A stretch of 35,250 nt of DNA from JAVJSU01 sp040219275 (GTDB lineage: Bacteria > Chloroflexota > Anaerolineae > Aggregatilineales > Phototrophicaceae): the NCBI GenBank assembly GCA_040219275.1, contig JAVJSU010000084.1, forward strand, positions 1-35,250, read 5' to 3'. Positions within the stretch are counted from its first letter, which is position 1; each line of letters begins with the position of its first letter. This document shows, piece by piece, positions 15,652-23,896 of this stretch. The translations under genes and the position numbers were made by a program. A model generated the notes under the pieces. That model worked only from the letters and a program-made list of their open reading frames with translations, was not told where the DNA came from and searched no databases.

Positions 15652-16938
15652 ATGTTTAAACGTCTTTCTATCGCTCTACTGCTGGTCGCGCTTGCCGCGA
15701 TGCTATCGCTACCTATCGTGGCACAAGATGGCGACGTTACTTTACGCTGGCGTACTCGCCCGGATAATCAGGCAGAAATTGATGTTTATACCGCCGCGAG
15801 TGATACGATTGATGCTTCATGGGACGGTGTCAGCCTTGAATACGAACCCGGTGGTTCTGAAGGCGCTGGCTATCAAGATGTACTCGTGACCGAACTCGAA
15901 GCAGGCACCGCACCGGATGTCTTCTGGATCCCCGGTACCGATGTTGCTCGTTTCGCCGAAGCTGGCTTAATCCTCAACCTCGCAGAAGTTGCCGCGATGG
16001 ACGAAGATTTTGCCGCTGATGATTTCTATGCTGGTCCGATGGGTTTCTTGACCACCGCCACCGACGACATGGACGCGCTGTGGGGTCTGCCCCGTGACGT
16101 TTCCGCATTCGCCGTTTACTACAATGCTGATCTCTTCGATGAAGCCGGTCTGGATTACCCCGGTGGGGAAGACTGGAACTGGGATCGTTTCCTTGAAGCT
16201 ACCGCAGAAATTGACGGTCTGGGCGACGAAATCTTCGGCTTTGGTATGAACGCATGGTGGGCAAACTGGGGTTACTTCGTCAACGCCGCCGGTTCTAGCT
16301 TCTTCAATGAAGACTATACCGACTGTGGTTTGAATAACGAAGCCACCGTTGAAGGTCTTTCCACCGCCGCTGGTCTGTTTGAAAATGGTTCCGCCATTCC
16401 GTGGGGTACGGACTCTGAGCCGCCCTTCCTTGCCGGTAACGTTGGTATGTTCTTGAATGGTCGTTGGGCAACCCCCGGCACCATCGCCAATGCAGACTTC
16501 AACTGGAACGTCGCACCTCTGCCCGTAGGACCGAGTGGCGAAATGACCAACTGGTTGTTCTGGGGTGCATATGTCGTGAACGCCAACACCGAACATCCTG
16601 AAGAAGCATGGGAACTCGTCCGTCGTCTGACCAACCCTGATATTCAGGGCGAAATTGCCAGCCTCGGCGCGAACATTCCTAGCCGTGCCACCGACGAAGC
16701 CATCGAACTCTTCCTCGGTACACTGCCGGATAGTGGTGTAGACAATCAAGCCTTCATCGACGGCACAACCTCCGCCGATGTTCGTACAGAAGCACCGCTG
16801 TTCTTCGGTGATTGGCCCGCAATTGATGCCGCTTACGCCGCTGGTGTGAACGCAGTCTTCAACGGTGAACAAACCGCAGAAGAATTCGCCAACACCATCT
16901 GTGACGTGGTTGCACCGCTCTTCGAGATGAATCAATAA
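15652..16938 (+). CDS. Sugar ABC transporter substrate-binding protein
   Basis: Extracytoplasmic receptor of a CUT1-type sugar importer, SBP_bac_1 / family 1 type, 428 residues. Residues 1-24 are a signal peptide (MFKRLSIALLLVALAAMLSLPIVAQ) without a lipobox Cys. Mature features include the early GGSEGAGYQDVLVTELEAGTAPDVFWIPG region and the family stretch NVGMFLNGRWATPG near 270, plus many aromatic residues (WGYF, WNWD, WWANW) suited to sugar stacking. The frame extends upstream to a TTG, but GGAGGAA (15640-15646) positions the ATG at 15652, and the signal peptide starts there. A hairpin follows the stop, typical for boosting receptor levels over the permeases. Sugar specificity is not readable. 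Confidence 0.93.
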   Translation: MFKRLSIALLLVALAAMLSLPIVAQDGDVTLRWRTRPDNQAEIDVYTAASDTIDASWDGVSLEYEPGGSEGAGYQDVLVTELEAGTAPDVFWIPGTDVARFAEAGLILNLAEVAAMDEDFAADDFYAGPMGFLTTATDDMDALWGLPRDVSAFAVYYNADLFDEAGLDYPGGEDWNWDRFLEATAEIDGLGDEIFGFGMNAWWANWGYFVNAAGSSFFNEDYTDCGLNNEATVEGLSTAAGLFENGSAIPWGTDSEPPFLAGNVGMFLNGRWATPGTIANADFNWNVAPLPVGPSGEMTNWLFWGAYVVNANTEHPEEAWELVRRLTNPDIQGEIASLGANIPSRATDEAIELFLGTLPDSGVDNQAFIDGTTSADVRTEAPLFFGDWPAIDAAYAAGVNAVFNGEQTAEEFANTICDVVAPLFEMNQ

Positions 16939-16986
16939 TCATTGGCGTAAAATCCGACTGAAAGTGATTTCAGTGGGGCATTCTCC

Positions 16987-17017
16987 GGGGCGACCTCTCT
17001 ATGAGGGTCGCCCCTTT
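16987..17017 (+). terminator. Hairpin between binding-protein and permease genes
   Basis: GGGGCGACC (16987-16995) pairs with GGTCGCCCC (17006-17014) in a 9-bp GC-rich stem, followed by only TTT. A partial terminator or 3' mRNA-stabilising hairpin is more likely than full termination, since the permeases follow in the same direction at 17079. Confidence 0.6.
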
Positions 17018-17078
17018 CATAACATAATCTCACCCATAGCACATCCACCCCGTAGCCAGTAAGCGAGGGAAGCATCTG

Positions 17079-18770
17079 ATGGAAACAACCATTGATAACG
17101 TCCTGAATAAGCAGAAGATACCCCCCACAGGCGGTATCAAAGCCTATATTATCCCTGCCAGTATTGCCGTCAATTTATTGATAACTATTGCCTGTCTATT
17201 TTTAGCCTTTACGGTTGTTAACCTCGAAATAGAGGACTTCGGCAACCTCGGTAAGCCCGTCCAATATTTCGTCGGTCTCGTTTTACTTATTCCAGCGGGA
17301 ATCGCGCTTTTTAGCAGTTGGCGCTTGATGCAGATGAAATCCGGCGGACGATATGCCGCGCTAGCGTTGCAATATGGTGGCTTTGTGTTGTCCGCTGTCG
17401 CCCTGTTGCATCTGTGGGGATTTTTCCTCAGTTTTGAATCCGCTGTGGATACGATCATGGCGAATTCAACGCTGATTCTCGGCTTCGCGCTCGCCTATGT
17501 GGTTTATTGGATCGGTGGACGTTTTGCCGAAACCAGCGAATGGCGACGCTATTTAGACAATGCCGCACTGGTCATCGGTGGGTTAACCATTATTGCGCTG
17601 GTGTTCGCGTCCGATGTGCTGAATACTATCAACAGCATCATAGATACTTACGGCGACATCGGCACATGGGTCGCCACTTTTGCCATGATCGGGTTGGGTT
17701 TTCTCGCCTATCATATGCTGTATATGGGCGACACCTTTAACGAAACGCCCGCCCAACGCGACGCGTGGCAGGGTTGGCTGATGCTCTCGCCGAATATTAT
17801 CGGTTTCATGTTTTTCTTCGCCGGTCCCTTGCTCCTGTCATTCTATATCAGCTTTACCAATAGTTCCGTCGGGCAGACACCGGAAATTATCGGCTTTGAT
17901 AACTACGCGGAATTGCTTTCAGTAGAATTTCAGTGGAAAGACGATGATACCCTCGCCAATCAAAGTGTACTGACCTTCGGCTACACCACGCTGACCACCG
18001 TGGGCATTGGTGATCGGACGCTGGTCGTCGGCGCGAAGGATGCCGCTTTCTGGCGCAGTATCTTCAACACGCTCATCTTCTGTCTTCTGCTCGTCCCGCT
18101 CAGTACCATTCCGGCATTGGCGTTATCACTCGTCTTAAATTCTAAATTGCCGGGGGTGAAGTTCTTCAGGGCGTTGTATTTCTTGCCATCGGTGGCGGCA
18201 GTCGTCGGGACGGCGCTTATCTGGCGCTGGCTTTATGACCCGACGATTGGCTATTTCAACTTCCTGATCTCGCAGGTGGTGGACTTCCTGAATAGCATCG
18301 GCTTTAGCATCCAGGACCCAGAAATTGCATGGCTGACCGGACCCGGCGTGATGTTGTTTTCCATCGTCTTCCTCGCGGCGTGGCAGGTCGTCGGGTTTAA
18401 TACCGTGCTGTTCCTCGCAGGCTTGCAGGGCATCCCGAACACACTCTATGAAGCCGCTATGATCGACGGTGCAAATAGATGGCAACAATTCCGCAATGTC
18501 ACCCTGCCTATGCTCGGACCGACGACATTTTTCGTCATTACAACAACCGTCATCACCGGCTTGCAAGTGTTTAACGAACCCTATGCTTTGTTTCCCGTGC
18601 GTCCTTTGCCAGAAGCGGCAACGACGGGCGTGTACTACATCTATAATCAGGGATTTAATCGCTTTGAATTCGGGTATGCGTCTTCGGTGGCGTGGTTACT
18701 CTTCTTGATTATCTTCATGGTAACGTTCATTCAGTTCCGTCTGCAAAATTCAGACGCATACGACAATTAG
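17079..18770 (+). CDS. Sugar ABC transporter permease, MalF/UgpA type, with N-terminal membrane extension
   Basis: First channel subunit of the sugar importer. At 563 residues it is much longer than the usual 290-320. Residues 1-225 hold about five to six extra hydrophobic segments before the standard permease core, which begins near GWLMLSPNIIGFMFFFAGPLLLS (about 230). The core has the EAA loop EAAMIDGANRWQQFRNVTLPML near residues 450-470, which contacts the ATPase. An insertion of about 50 residues (FQWKDDDTLANQSVLTFGY to GAKDAAFW) lies after the first core helix, on the outer face. GAGGGAA lies about 7 bases before the ATG. MalF of E. coli also has extra N-terminal helices and a large periplasmic loop, so the idea is not without parallel. 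No ATPase gene lies in the operon. Confidence 0.9.
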   Translation: METTIDNVLNKQKIPPTGGIKAYIIPASIAVNLLITIACLFLAFTVVNLEIEDFGNLGKPVQYFVGLVLLIPAGIALFSSWRLMQMKSGGRYAALALQYGGFVLSAVALLHLWGFFLSFESAVDTIMANSTLILGFALAYVVYWIGGRFAETSEWRRYLDNAALVIGGLTIIALVFASDVLNTINSIIDTYGDIGTWVATFAMIGLGFLAYHMLYMGDTFNETPAQRDAWQGWLMLSPNIIGFMFFFAGPLLLSFYISFTNSSVGQTPEIIGFDNYAELLSVEFQWKDDDTLANQSVLTFGYTTLTTVGIGDRTLVVGAKDAAFWRSIFNTLIFCLLLVPLSTIPALALSLVLNSKLPGVKFFRALYFLPSVAAVVGTALIWRWLYDPTIGYFNFLISQVVDFLNSIGFSIQDPEIAWLTGPGVMLFSIVFLAAWQVVGFNTVLFLAGLQGIPNTLYEAAMIDGANRWQQFRNVTLPMLGPTTFFVITTTVITGLQVFNEPYALFPVRPLPEAATTGVYYIYNQGFNRFEFGYASSVAWLLFLIIFMVTFIQFRLQNSDAYDN

Positions 18771-18780
18771 GGGGATCATT

Positions 18781-20091
18781 ATGCCAAACAGAACACTCAC
18801 ACCAAGAGACTGGGCTTTTCGTGTCCTCGCTTACATTCTGATGAGCGCATTCGGAATTTTTATGCTGTTTCCGTTCTTCTATATGGCGCTGTCCTCGCTG
18901 AAGACCTCCAATGACATTTTTCATTATCCGCCGCGCTTGCTTCCTTACACGCCGGAAAGTGTTGTTGAGGAAGATGGCTCACTGACGGCAATCGTTGATG
19001 GGGAAGAAACGGTGCTCGATGTTGGCACTGACCCGCTTCCACTTTATGAGTTTGAGATTGACGGTCAGGTTCGCCAACTCATCTTGACGGACGAGAACAG
19101 CCCGCGTTATGGCTTCTTTACCTCGGCTGATCTCATGAATGTGGAGTCTGCGCGTGATAGCGAAATCGTCGCGGAAGTTGCGCTTGATGCCAGCCTTGAA
19201 GATGGCTCACTGGTTGATCTTGGCGAGCAGGTCGTTCTGCAAGATAGCAACGGCGCTGATGAAGAATTCGACCTCTACGAAGTCACTATCGACGGTGAAA
19301 CCCAAGAGCTTTTGCTGGCGTATCGTGGCGTACTGGATTTATTCGTTGACCCGAACAATCCGGCAATCAGCATTTATGCCGTGGAACGTACCGCCCAACA
19401 GGTCGAATATGTCGATTTTCAGTTCGAGAATTATGAAACCGTTTTTGATCTGAACCTTGATCGTGCGCTGGTCAATACGACACTTGTCACCATTGGCGTG
19501 GTTGTGGGGCAGTTGATTACGTCGATTTTCGGTGGTTACGCTTTCTCGCGCATTAAATTTGTGGGGCGAGACACGCTATTTCTGCTCTATCTCGGCTCAT
19601 TCATGATCCCGTTCGTGGTGTTGATTATCCCGATGTATCGCCTGATGGTGGTGATTGGCTGGGAGAATCGGATCGTGTCGCTGATTGTGCCATGGATATT
19701 TACCGTATACGGCACGTTCTTGATGCGCCAATTCTTCACGTCTATCCCGAAAGAGATCGAAGAAGCCGCCCTGCTGGACGGCGCGAGTCGTTTTCGGATT
19801 TTGTGGGGGATTTTCGTGCCATTGAGCAAGCCCGCCATCGCCACCTTGACGATTTTCTCGTTTTTGTATGCGTGGAATAGCTTCCTGTGGCCCCTGCTCA
19901 TCATCGGTGAAGGCAATGAAACCAACCATGTGTTGACGCTGTCGCTCATCCGCCTGAGTAACATCGCGGCGGATCGTCCCAATCTGGTGCTCACAGGAGC
20001 GGCAGTCGCTATCGTCCCGCCGATCATCATCTTCATCCTTGCACAAAAATACTTCATCGAAGGCGTTTCCACGTCCGGTTTGAAGGGCTAA
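18781..20091 (+). CDS. Sugar ABC transporter permease, MalG/UgpE type, with large outer-face insertion
   Basis: Second channel subunit, 436 residues against about 280 for the family. The first helix (about residues 15-35) and the family stretch SSLKTSNDIFHYPPRLLP are normal, and the usual NYETVFDLNLDRALVNTTLV resumes near residue 215. In between, residues about 60-210 are an acidic, beta-rich insertion with internally similar phrases (EFEIDGQVRQLILT, YEVTIDGETQELLLA). It should face the outside, where the binding protein docks. The EAA loop EEAALLDGASRFRILWGIFVPL is intact near 325. GGGGGA lies about 6 bases before the ATG, which is 10 bases after the upstream stop. Strong terminator 29 bases after its stop. 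Confidence 0.9.
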   Translation: MPNRTLTPRDWAFRVLAYILMSAFGIFMLFPFFYMALSSLKTSNDIFHYPPRLLPYTPESVVEEDGSLTAIVDGEETVLDVGTDPLPLYEFEIDGQVRQLILTDENSPRYGFFTSADLMNVESARDSEIVAEVALDASLEDGSLVDLGEQVVLQDSNGADEEFDLYEVTIDGETQELLLAYRGVLDLFVDPNNPAISIYAVERTAQQVEYVDFQFENYETVFDLNLDRALVNTTLVTIGVVVGQLITSIFGGYAFSRIKFVGRDTLFLLYLGSFMIPFVVLIIPMYRLMVVIGWENRIVSLIVPWIFTVYGTFLMRQFFTSIPKEIEEAALLDGASRFRILWGIFVPLSKPAIATLTIFSFLYAWNSFLWPLLIIGEGNETNHVLTLSLIRLSNIAADRPNLVLTGAAVAIVPPIIIFILAQKYFIEGVSTSGLKG

Positions 20092-20119
20092 TATCCGCGC
20101 AACATAAAATCCACAAATC

Positions 20120-20165
20120 AATAGCCACCGACTATTCTCAGGCAAAATAGTCGGTGGCTATTTTC
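20120..20165 (+). terminator. Strong Rho-independent terminator of the sugar-ABC operon
   Basis: AATAGCCACCGACTATT (20120-20136) and its exact reverse complement (20146-20162) form a 17-bp perfect stem with a 9-base loop. The stem ends in TT and is followed by TTCATTT. It closes the operon begun at 14490. Confidence 0.85.
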
Positions 20166-20217
20166 ATTTCGGCTAACTTCAACAAACATTAAAAACAATA
20201 CTAAAAAAGCACAAACC

Positions 20218-20230
20218 TTGATTTAATCAA
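20218..20230. repeat. 13-bp palindrome upstream of the small unknown gene
   Basis: TTGATTTAATCAA is a perfect inverted repeat around one T, inside a very AT-rich spacer (20163-20316), about 86 bases before the small gene. It could be an operator for it; there is no further support. Confidence 0.3.
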
Positions 20231-20316
20231 AGTCAACTTATTAAATTTTGTTTTTTTCTTTATTTTGAGTCAAACTTACGCTACATAACAGTATGAACCA
20301 TGCAGAGGAGAATGCA

Positions 20317-20520
20317 ATGGAACGATGGACGGCGATACGCGACCGTTTAATTAATGCGATCTTCGCACATAATAGCGTCACTAACGGAGAAGTAATTTAT
20401 CAATACCTGAGTGAATTAGAGCAATTGGCAACCCCTGACCAGAACGTTGAATTACAACGTTGTCAGGCGTTGGTTCAAAATTGGTCGGAGACATGGTATC
20501 CAGAGCTAATCATCGGATGA
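20317..20520 (+). CDS. Small protein of unknown function
   Basis: A 67-residue soluble protein, mostly helical by appearance (MERWTAIRDRLINAIFAHN, then YQYLSELEQLATPDQNVELQRC and QNWSETWYPEL). It has no membrane segment or recognisable motif. An ATG at 20293 would add eight residues, but AGGAG (20306-20310) sits 6 bases before the ATG at 20317, which decides the start. It stands alone between the sugar-ABC terminator and a 12-bp stem terminator. Function unknown. Confidence 0.6.
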   Translation: MERWTAIRDRLINAIFAHNSVTNGEVIYQYLSELEQLATPDQNVELQRCQALVQNWSETWYPELIIG

Positions 20521-20523
20521 CAA

Positions 20524-20550
20524 CAATGCCTTGTGGTTCACAAGGCATTG
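20524..20550. terminator. Bidirectional-looking hairpin between convergent genes
   Basis: CAATGCCTTGTG (20524-20535) and CACAAGGCATTG (20539-20550) form a perfect 12-bp stem with a 3-base loop, starting 3 bases after the small gene and 17 bases beyond the epimerase stop on the other strand. T tracts are weak on both sides. Confidence 0.55.
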
Positions 20551-20567
20551 CTTACACAGATAAACTG

Positions 20568-21521
20568 CTATTTAATGTCGTAAGCCTGTCGCATCCAGTC
20601 GATGGTCTTAGGGATACCTTCTTCTAGTAAGATTGTTGATTTCATACCCAGATCACGAGTTGCTTTTTCAATATCCACCAGTTTTTGCTTGGTCGTCATT
20701 AACTCCGGTGGCGCATAGGTTGCCAACCCACTATCTTTCTTGCCAATATACTCCAGAATGATTTTTGCCACAGTCTCTATATCATGATAATCATTGCCGC
20801 CAATATTATAGACTTCGCCAGCTTTAAAGTTATTGGCAATATTCGCCAGCGCACTTGCGGCATCTATGATATAAGTACTTGTACGTTTGTGTCCGGTATA
20901 TACCGTAAATGGGATATCATGCAAAGCGCGGTAGCAGAACATACAAATAACCGAGCGATAAGGGCTATAATATTCTCCCGGTCCGTAGGTATTAAATAGA
21001 CGAACACGCACGCTCTCCGTGTTATATTGTGCCGCTGAATTGAGCACTTGCATTTCATTAACCCATTTTGAGATGGCATAATCATTCATCTGACGGACTT
21101 CATGCTTGTCCATCACGTCTTCAGACATCATACTCTTCCAATCACCGTAAACTTCGCTAGAGCTAAAGTAAACGGCTTTGAATCCTTCACGCTCTTGCAT
21201 ACGAATGATATTTTTTGTGCCAATGGCGTTAGTTGTCCACAAGTTTTCGTAGTAGTCTTCACCATTCCAGCGTCCAAATTCCGCCGCAAGATGATAGACT
21301 ATATCAAATGAACGGGATTGTGGAGTATAGCCATTGGGCCAACCACCACCCGTCCATAAACGTTCAACTTGACGAAACTCCGATACATCCACCCGCGCAT
21401 AATTTTCAGCATGATGGTGATGTTTGATGTCAATCACAAAAACTTCATGACCAAGTGATCTTAATGCAGGAACGAGATGACTGCCAATCGCCCCCAACCC
21501 TCCCGTGACAAGAATCCTCAT
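20568..21521 (-). CDS. NAD-dependent sugar epimerase/dehydratase (extended SDR)
   Basis: A 317-residue nucleotide-sugar-modifying enzyme of the extended SDR family. The NAD-binding GGLGAIGSHL is at residues 7-16, and the catalytic YAISK follows an SSSEVYG stretch near 120-125. Later RLFNTYGPGEYYSPYRSVI and NIGGNDYHDIETVA are typical of UDP-sugar epimerases and dehydratases. The frame runs 26 codons further upstream, but MRILVTGG is the family start and TAGGAG lies 8-9 bases before it at 21521, four bases after the wecB stop. Together with wecB it probably makes a modified nucleotide sugar for the surface glycan. Exact reaction (epimerase, 4,6-dehydratase or decarboxylase) not determinable. 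Confidence 0.88.
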   Translation of the reverse strand: MRILVTGGLGAIGSHLVPALRSLGHEVFVIDIKHHHHAENYARVDVSEFRQVERLWTGGGWPNGYTPQSRSFDIVYHLAAEFGRWNGEDYYENLWTTNAIGTKNIIRMQEREGFKAVYFSSSEVYGDWKSMMSEDVMDKHEVRQMNDYAISKWVNEMQVLNSAAQYNTESVRVRLFNTYGPGEYYSPYRSVICMFCYRALHDIPFTVYTGHKRTSTYIIDAASALANIANNFKAGEVYNIGGNDYHDIETVAKIILEYIGKKDSGLATYAPPELMTTKQKLVDIEKATRDLGMKSTILLEEGIPKTIDWMRQAYDIK

Positions 21522-21525
21522 AATA

Positions 21526-22620
21526 TTAACTCCTATTCCGATACCACTCAATAATATGTTCAACAATACGTTCAGAAGCCCGACCATCCCATAGTTCAAT
21601 TATCTGATCGCTTGTTTTTGGTCGATCTAATGCATTTTTTGCTTCATCAAGTAGGATAGAAATATCCGTGACGAGGCGGTTTGTCCCTTTTTCAATCGTG
21701 ATGGGGCGCTCTGTATTGGGACGTACAGTCAAACAGGGTATGCCGAGATAGGTTGTTTCTTCCTGAACACCACCGGAATCAGTCACAACCAAAGTCGCAT
21801 GTTGTTGTAGTGCTAGAAAATCAAGATAACCGACTGGTGCAATCAGCTTCAAGTTTTCAGGGAAATCACCAATTCCAAAAGCCGCAATATTGTTTTGAGT
21901 ACGTGGATGTACCGGGAAAACTACCGGTTTAATTTTACTCAATTCAATCAATGCGCCCATAATATTTATTAAACGGGTCTCATCATCTACATTTGCCGGA
22001 CGATGAAGGGTGACGAGAACATAATCTTCAAGTGCGTGTTCCGCTTGCAATTTTCCCCAATGTTTTTCCGCCTGCGGCAATAATTGCACGAGTGTATCAA
22101 TCATCACATTGCCAACATTGATAATTTTCTCAGCATTGATGCCTTCACGCTTTAAATTAGCAATCGCATCGGGTGAGGGAATGTACAATAAATCAGAGAT
22201 TTGATCTGTCAACACCCGGTTGATCTCCTCCGGCATACTGCGATCATATGATCGTAAGCCAGCCTCCACATGCCCCACTGGAATACCCAATTTTACAGCG
22301 ACCAACGTGCAAGCAATGGTCGAATTAACATCACCGACCACCAGCACAAGATCAGGATTGGTTTCTTTAAGCACCGGTTCAAAGGCGAGCATCACCCGTG
22401 CGGTTTGCTCCGTATGGGAACCCGAACCCACACCTAAATGATAATCCGGCTGAGATAGACCAAGATGTTCAAAAAAAATATCGGACATTTTTACATCATA
22501 ATGCTGACTGGTATGAACAAGCACCTGCTCAATCTGTGGGGCAATCCGGCGTAGCGCAGACATAATCGGCGCGATCTTCATAAAATTGGGACGCGCACCG
22601 ACAACGTGAAGGATTTTCAT
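21526..22620 (-). CDS. wecB: UDP-N-acetylglucosamine 2-epimerase (non-hydrolysing)
   Basis: A 364-residue enzyme converting UDP-GlcNAc to UDP-ManNAc, the first step toward ManNAc or ManNAcA units in surface polysaccharides. Family residues are in place: GARPNFMKIAPI at the N-terminus, Asp97 in VGDVNST, Glu119 in GHVEAGLRS, Glu131/132 in PEEINR, TLHRPANVD with its His, PVHPRTQ, and the UDP-binding DSGGVQEE with LTVRPNTERPIT. Length is normal. It lies in a minus-strand run with two glycosyltransferases upstream and an SDR enzyme downstream, consistent with one transcript. Confidence 0.93.
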   Translation of the reverse strand: MKILHVVGARPNFMKIAPIMSALRRIAPQIEQVLVHTSQHYDVKMSDIFFEHLGLSQPDYHLGVGSGSHTEQTARVMLAFEPVLKETNPDLVLVVGDVNSTIACTLVAVKLGIPVGHVEAGLRSYDRSMPEEINRVLTDQISDLLYIPSPDAIANLKREGINAEKIINVGNVMIDTLVQLLPQAEKHWGKLQAEHALEDYVLVTLHRPANVDDETRLINIMGALIELSKIKPVVFPVHPRTQNNIAAFGIGDFPENLKLIAPVGYLDFLALQQHATLVVTDSGGVQEETTYLGIPCLTVRPNTERPITIEKGTNRLVTDISILLDEAKNALDRPKTSDQIIELWDGRASERIVEHIIEWYRNRS

Positions 22621-22660
22621 GGCTGATTTTATCCATTATGTTATAGTTCGGTTGGCAAAG

Positions 22661-23893
22661 TTACTGTCGTTTTCTGGTGATAATGTCTTGAAATAGGGCT
22701 TCATAACGATCAATGGCGATGCTTTGCCGATATTGTGTTTCGTAGGCAGTACGGGCGGATGTCCCCATCGTTTCTCGTTCAGAAGCAGGCATAGTATATA
22801 AGTCGCGGATAGCTTTTTCCAGTGCTAGCGCATCTCCGGGTGGGCAGACGATGCCCGCACCCGCTTCTCTCACCACCTCCGCGCCATCGCCACCAACAGC
22901 ACTCAAAATGGGGCGACCTGATGCAAGATAAGCGAGCGTTTTAGATGGAATCGTGATCGAGAAAAGGGGTTCATTTTTCAATTGAACCAGTAGCGCATCC
23001 CCCCACGCGAAGAATTGGGGCATTTTCTCCGAGGGTTGCCTGCCGAGAAAGATCACATTGCTTAACCCTTTCTCAGTGACGCTTTCCTGCAATGACGGCA
23101 AATCCAGACCATCACCGATCATCACAAATTGGAGATCCGGCAAATCTTGCAGGGCTTCCGCCGCATCAATGGCGCTCTGCAACGCCTGCGCGGGTCCCAT
23201 ATTGCCCCCAAAAATGATATTGAATTTACCGTTTAATCCGTATTGCTCCCCGATCTCAGGATCACGCGGTACAGGGAGATAAATAGTTTCGTCCGCCCAG
23301 TTTGAAATCATATGGATTTTTTCTGGCAACACCCCTTTATCGATCAAATTCTGCTTGAATCCCGGAGAAATCACCGTGATTGCCGAGGCACTGCTATACA
23401 TACGTAAGGCGATTTCTGCCAGCACCCGTAACGCGCCCTGATTATTAATCATGCCGGTGGAGGTCAGCGTTTCGGGCCACATATCCTGAATTTCATACAC
23501 ATAAGGCACACGGCGCAATTTACTGATCCACCAGCCCGCCATGCCCGTGGTAAGTGGTGGCTGATACACCCACATAATATCCGGTTTCCCGCTTAGAATT
23601 GGTCCTAAAACCGAGGCAGTCGTCAAGAAACTCAAGTAGCTTAAGGCACGTTTGATGCTGGAACGGCTATGATCAGCATACAATGGGATACGCGCTACCT
23701 TCACGCCATCCTTGTTTTCCCACTGTCGCCATTTCTGGCTATACCCGTCATAAATTTCACCTGTAGGATAATTGGGGAAGGTCGTAATAGCCGTCACATC
23801 ATGCCCGCGTGCGACCAATTCGCGCCCCAGCGCATGGGCTTTAATATCGTTGGGTTCGGGATGATAAAAAAACGAGAGAATTAGGACACGCAT
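22661..23893 (-). CDS. GT4-family glycosyltransferase, WbuB-like
   Basis: A 410-residue GT-B fold glycosyltransferase resembling WbuB-type enzymes of O-antigen and exopolysaccharide clusters. The opening ILSFFYHPEPNDIKAHALGRELVARGHDVTAIT, the YEIQDMWPETL stretch near 135, and the donor-side GGNMGPAQALQSAIDAA are typical. In the C-terminal donor site the familiar PSKxxEYLA reads PSKTLAYLASG, with Ala where Glu is usual. This may be a natural variant or reduce activity. It starts 3 bases after the stop of the upstream glycosyltransferase, so the two are coupled. Probably transfers an amino sugar such as L-FucNAc or a ManNAc-type residue; inference only. Confidence 0.88.
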   Translation of the reverse strand: MRVLILSFFYHPEPNDIKAHALGRELVARGHDVTAITTFPNYPTGEIYDGYSQKWRQWENKDGVKVARIPLYADHSRSSIKRALSYLSFLTTASVLGPILSGKPDIMWVYQPPLTTGMAGWWISKLRRVPYVYEIQDMWPETLTSTGMINNQGALRVLAEIALRMYSSASAITVISPGFKQNLIDKGVLPEKIHMISNWADETIYLPVPRDPEIGEQYGLNGKFNIIFGGNMGPAQALQSAIDAAEALQDLPDLQFVMIGDGLDLPSLQESVTEKGLSNVIFLGRQPSEKMPQFFAWGDALLVQLKNEPLFSITIPSKTLAYLASGRPILSAVGGDGAEVVREAGAGIVCPPGDALALEKAIRDLYTMPASERETMGTSARTAYETQYRQSIAIDRYEALFQDIITRKRQ

Positions 23894-23896
23894 CAG

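Noticed and set aside
15967..16935. 322-codon minus-strand ORF opposite the sugar-binding protein
   Set aside because: A long antisense frame caused by codon bias; the plus-strand gene has a signal peptide, ribosome site and family motifs.
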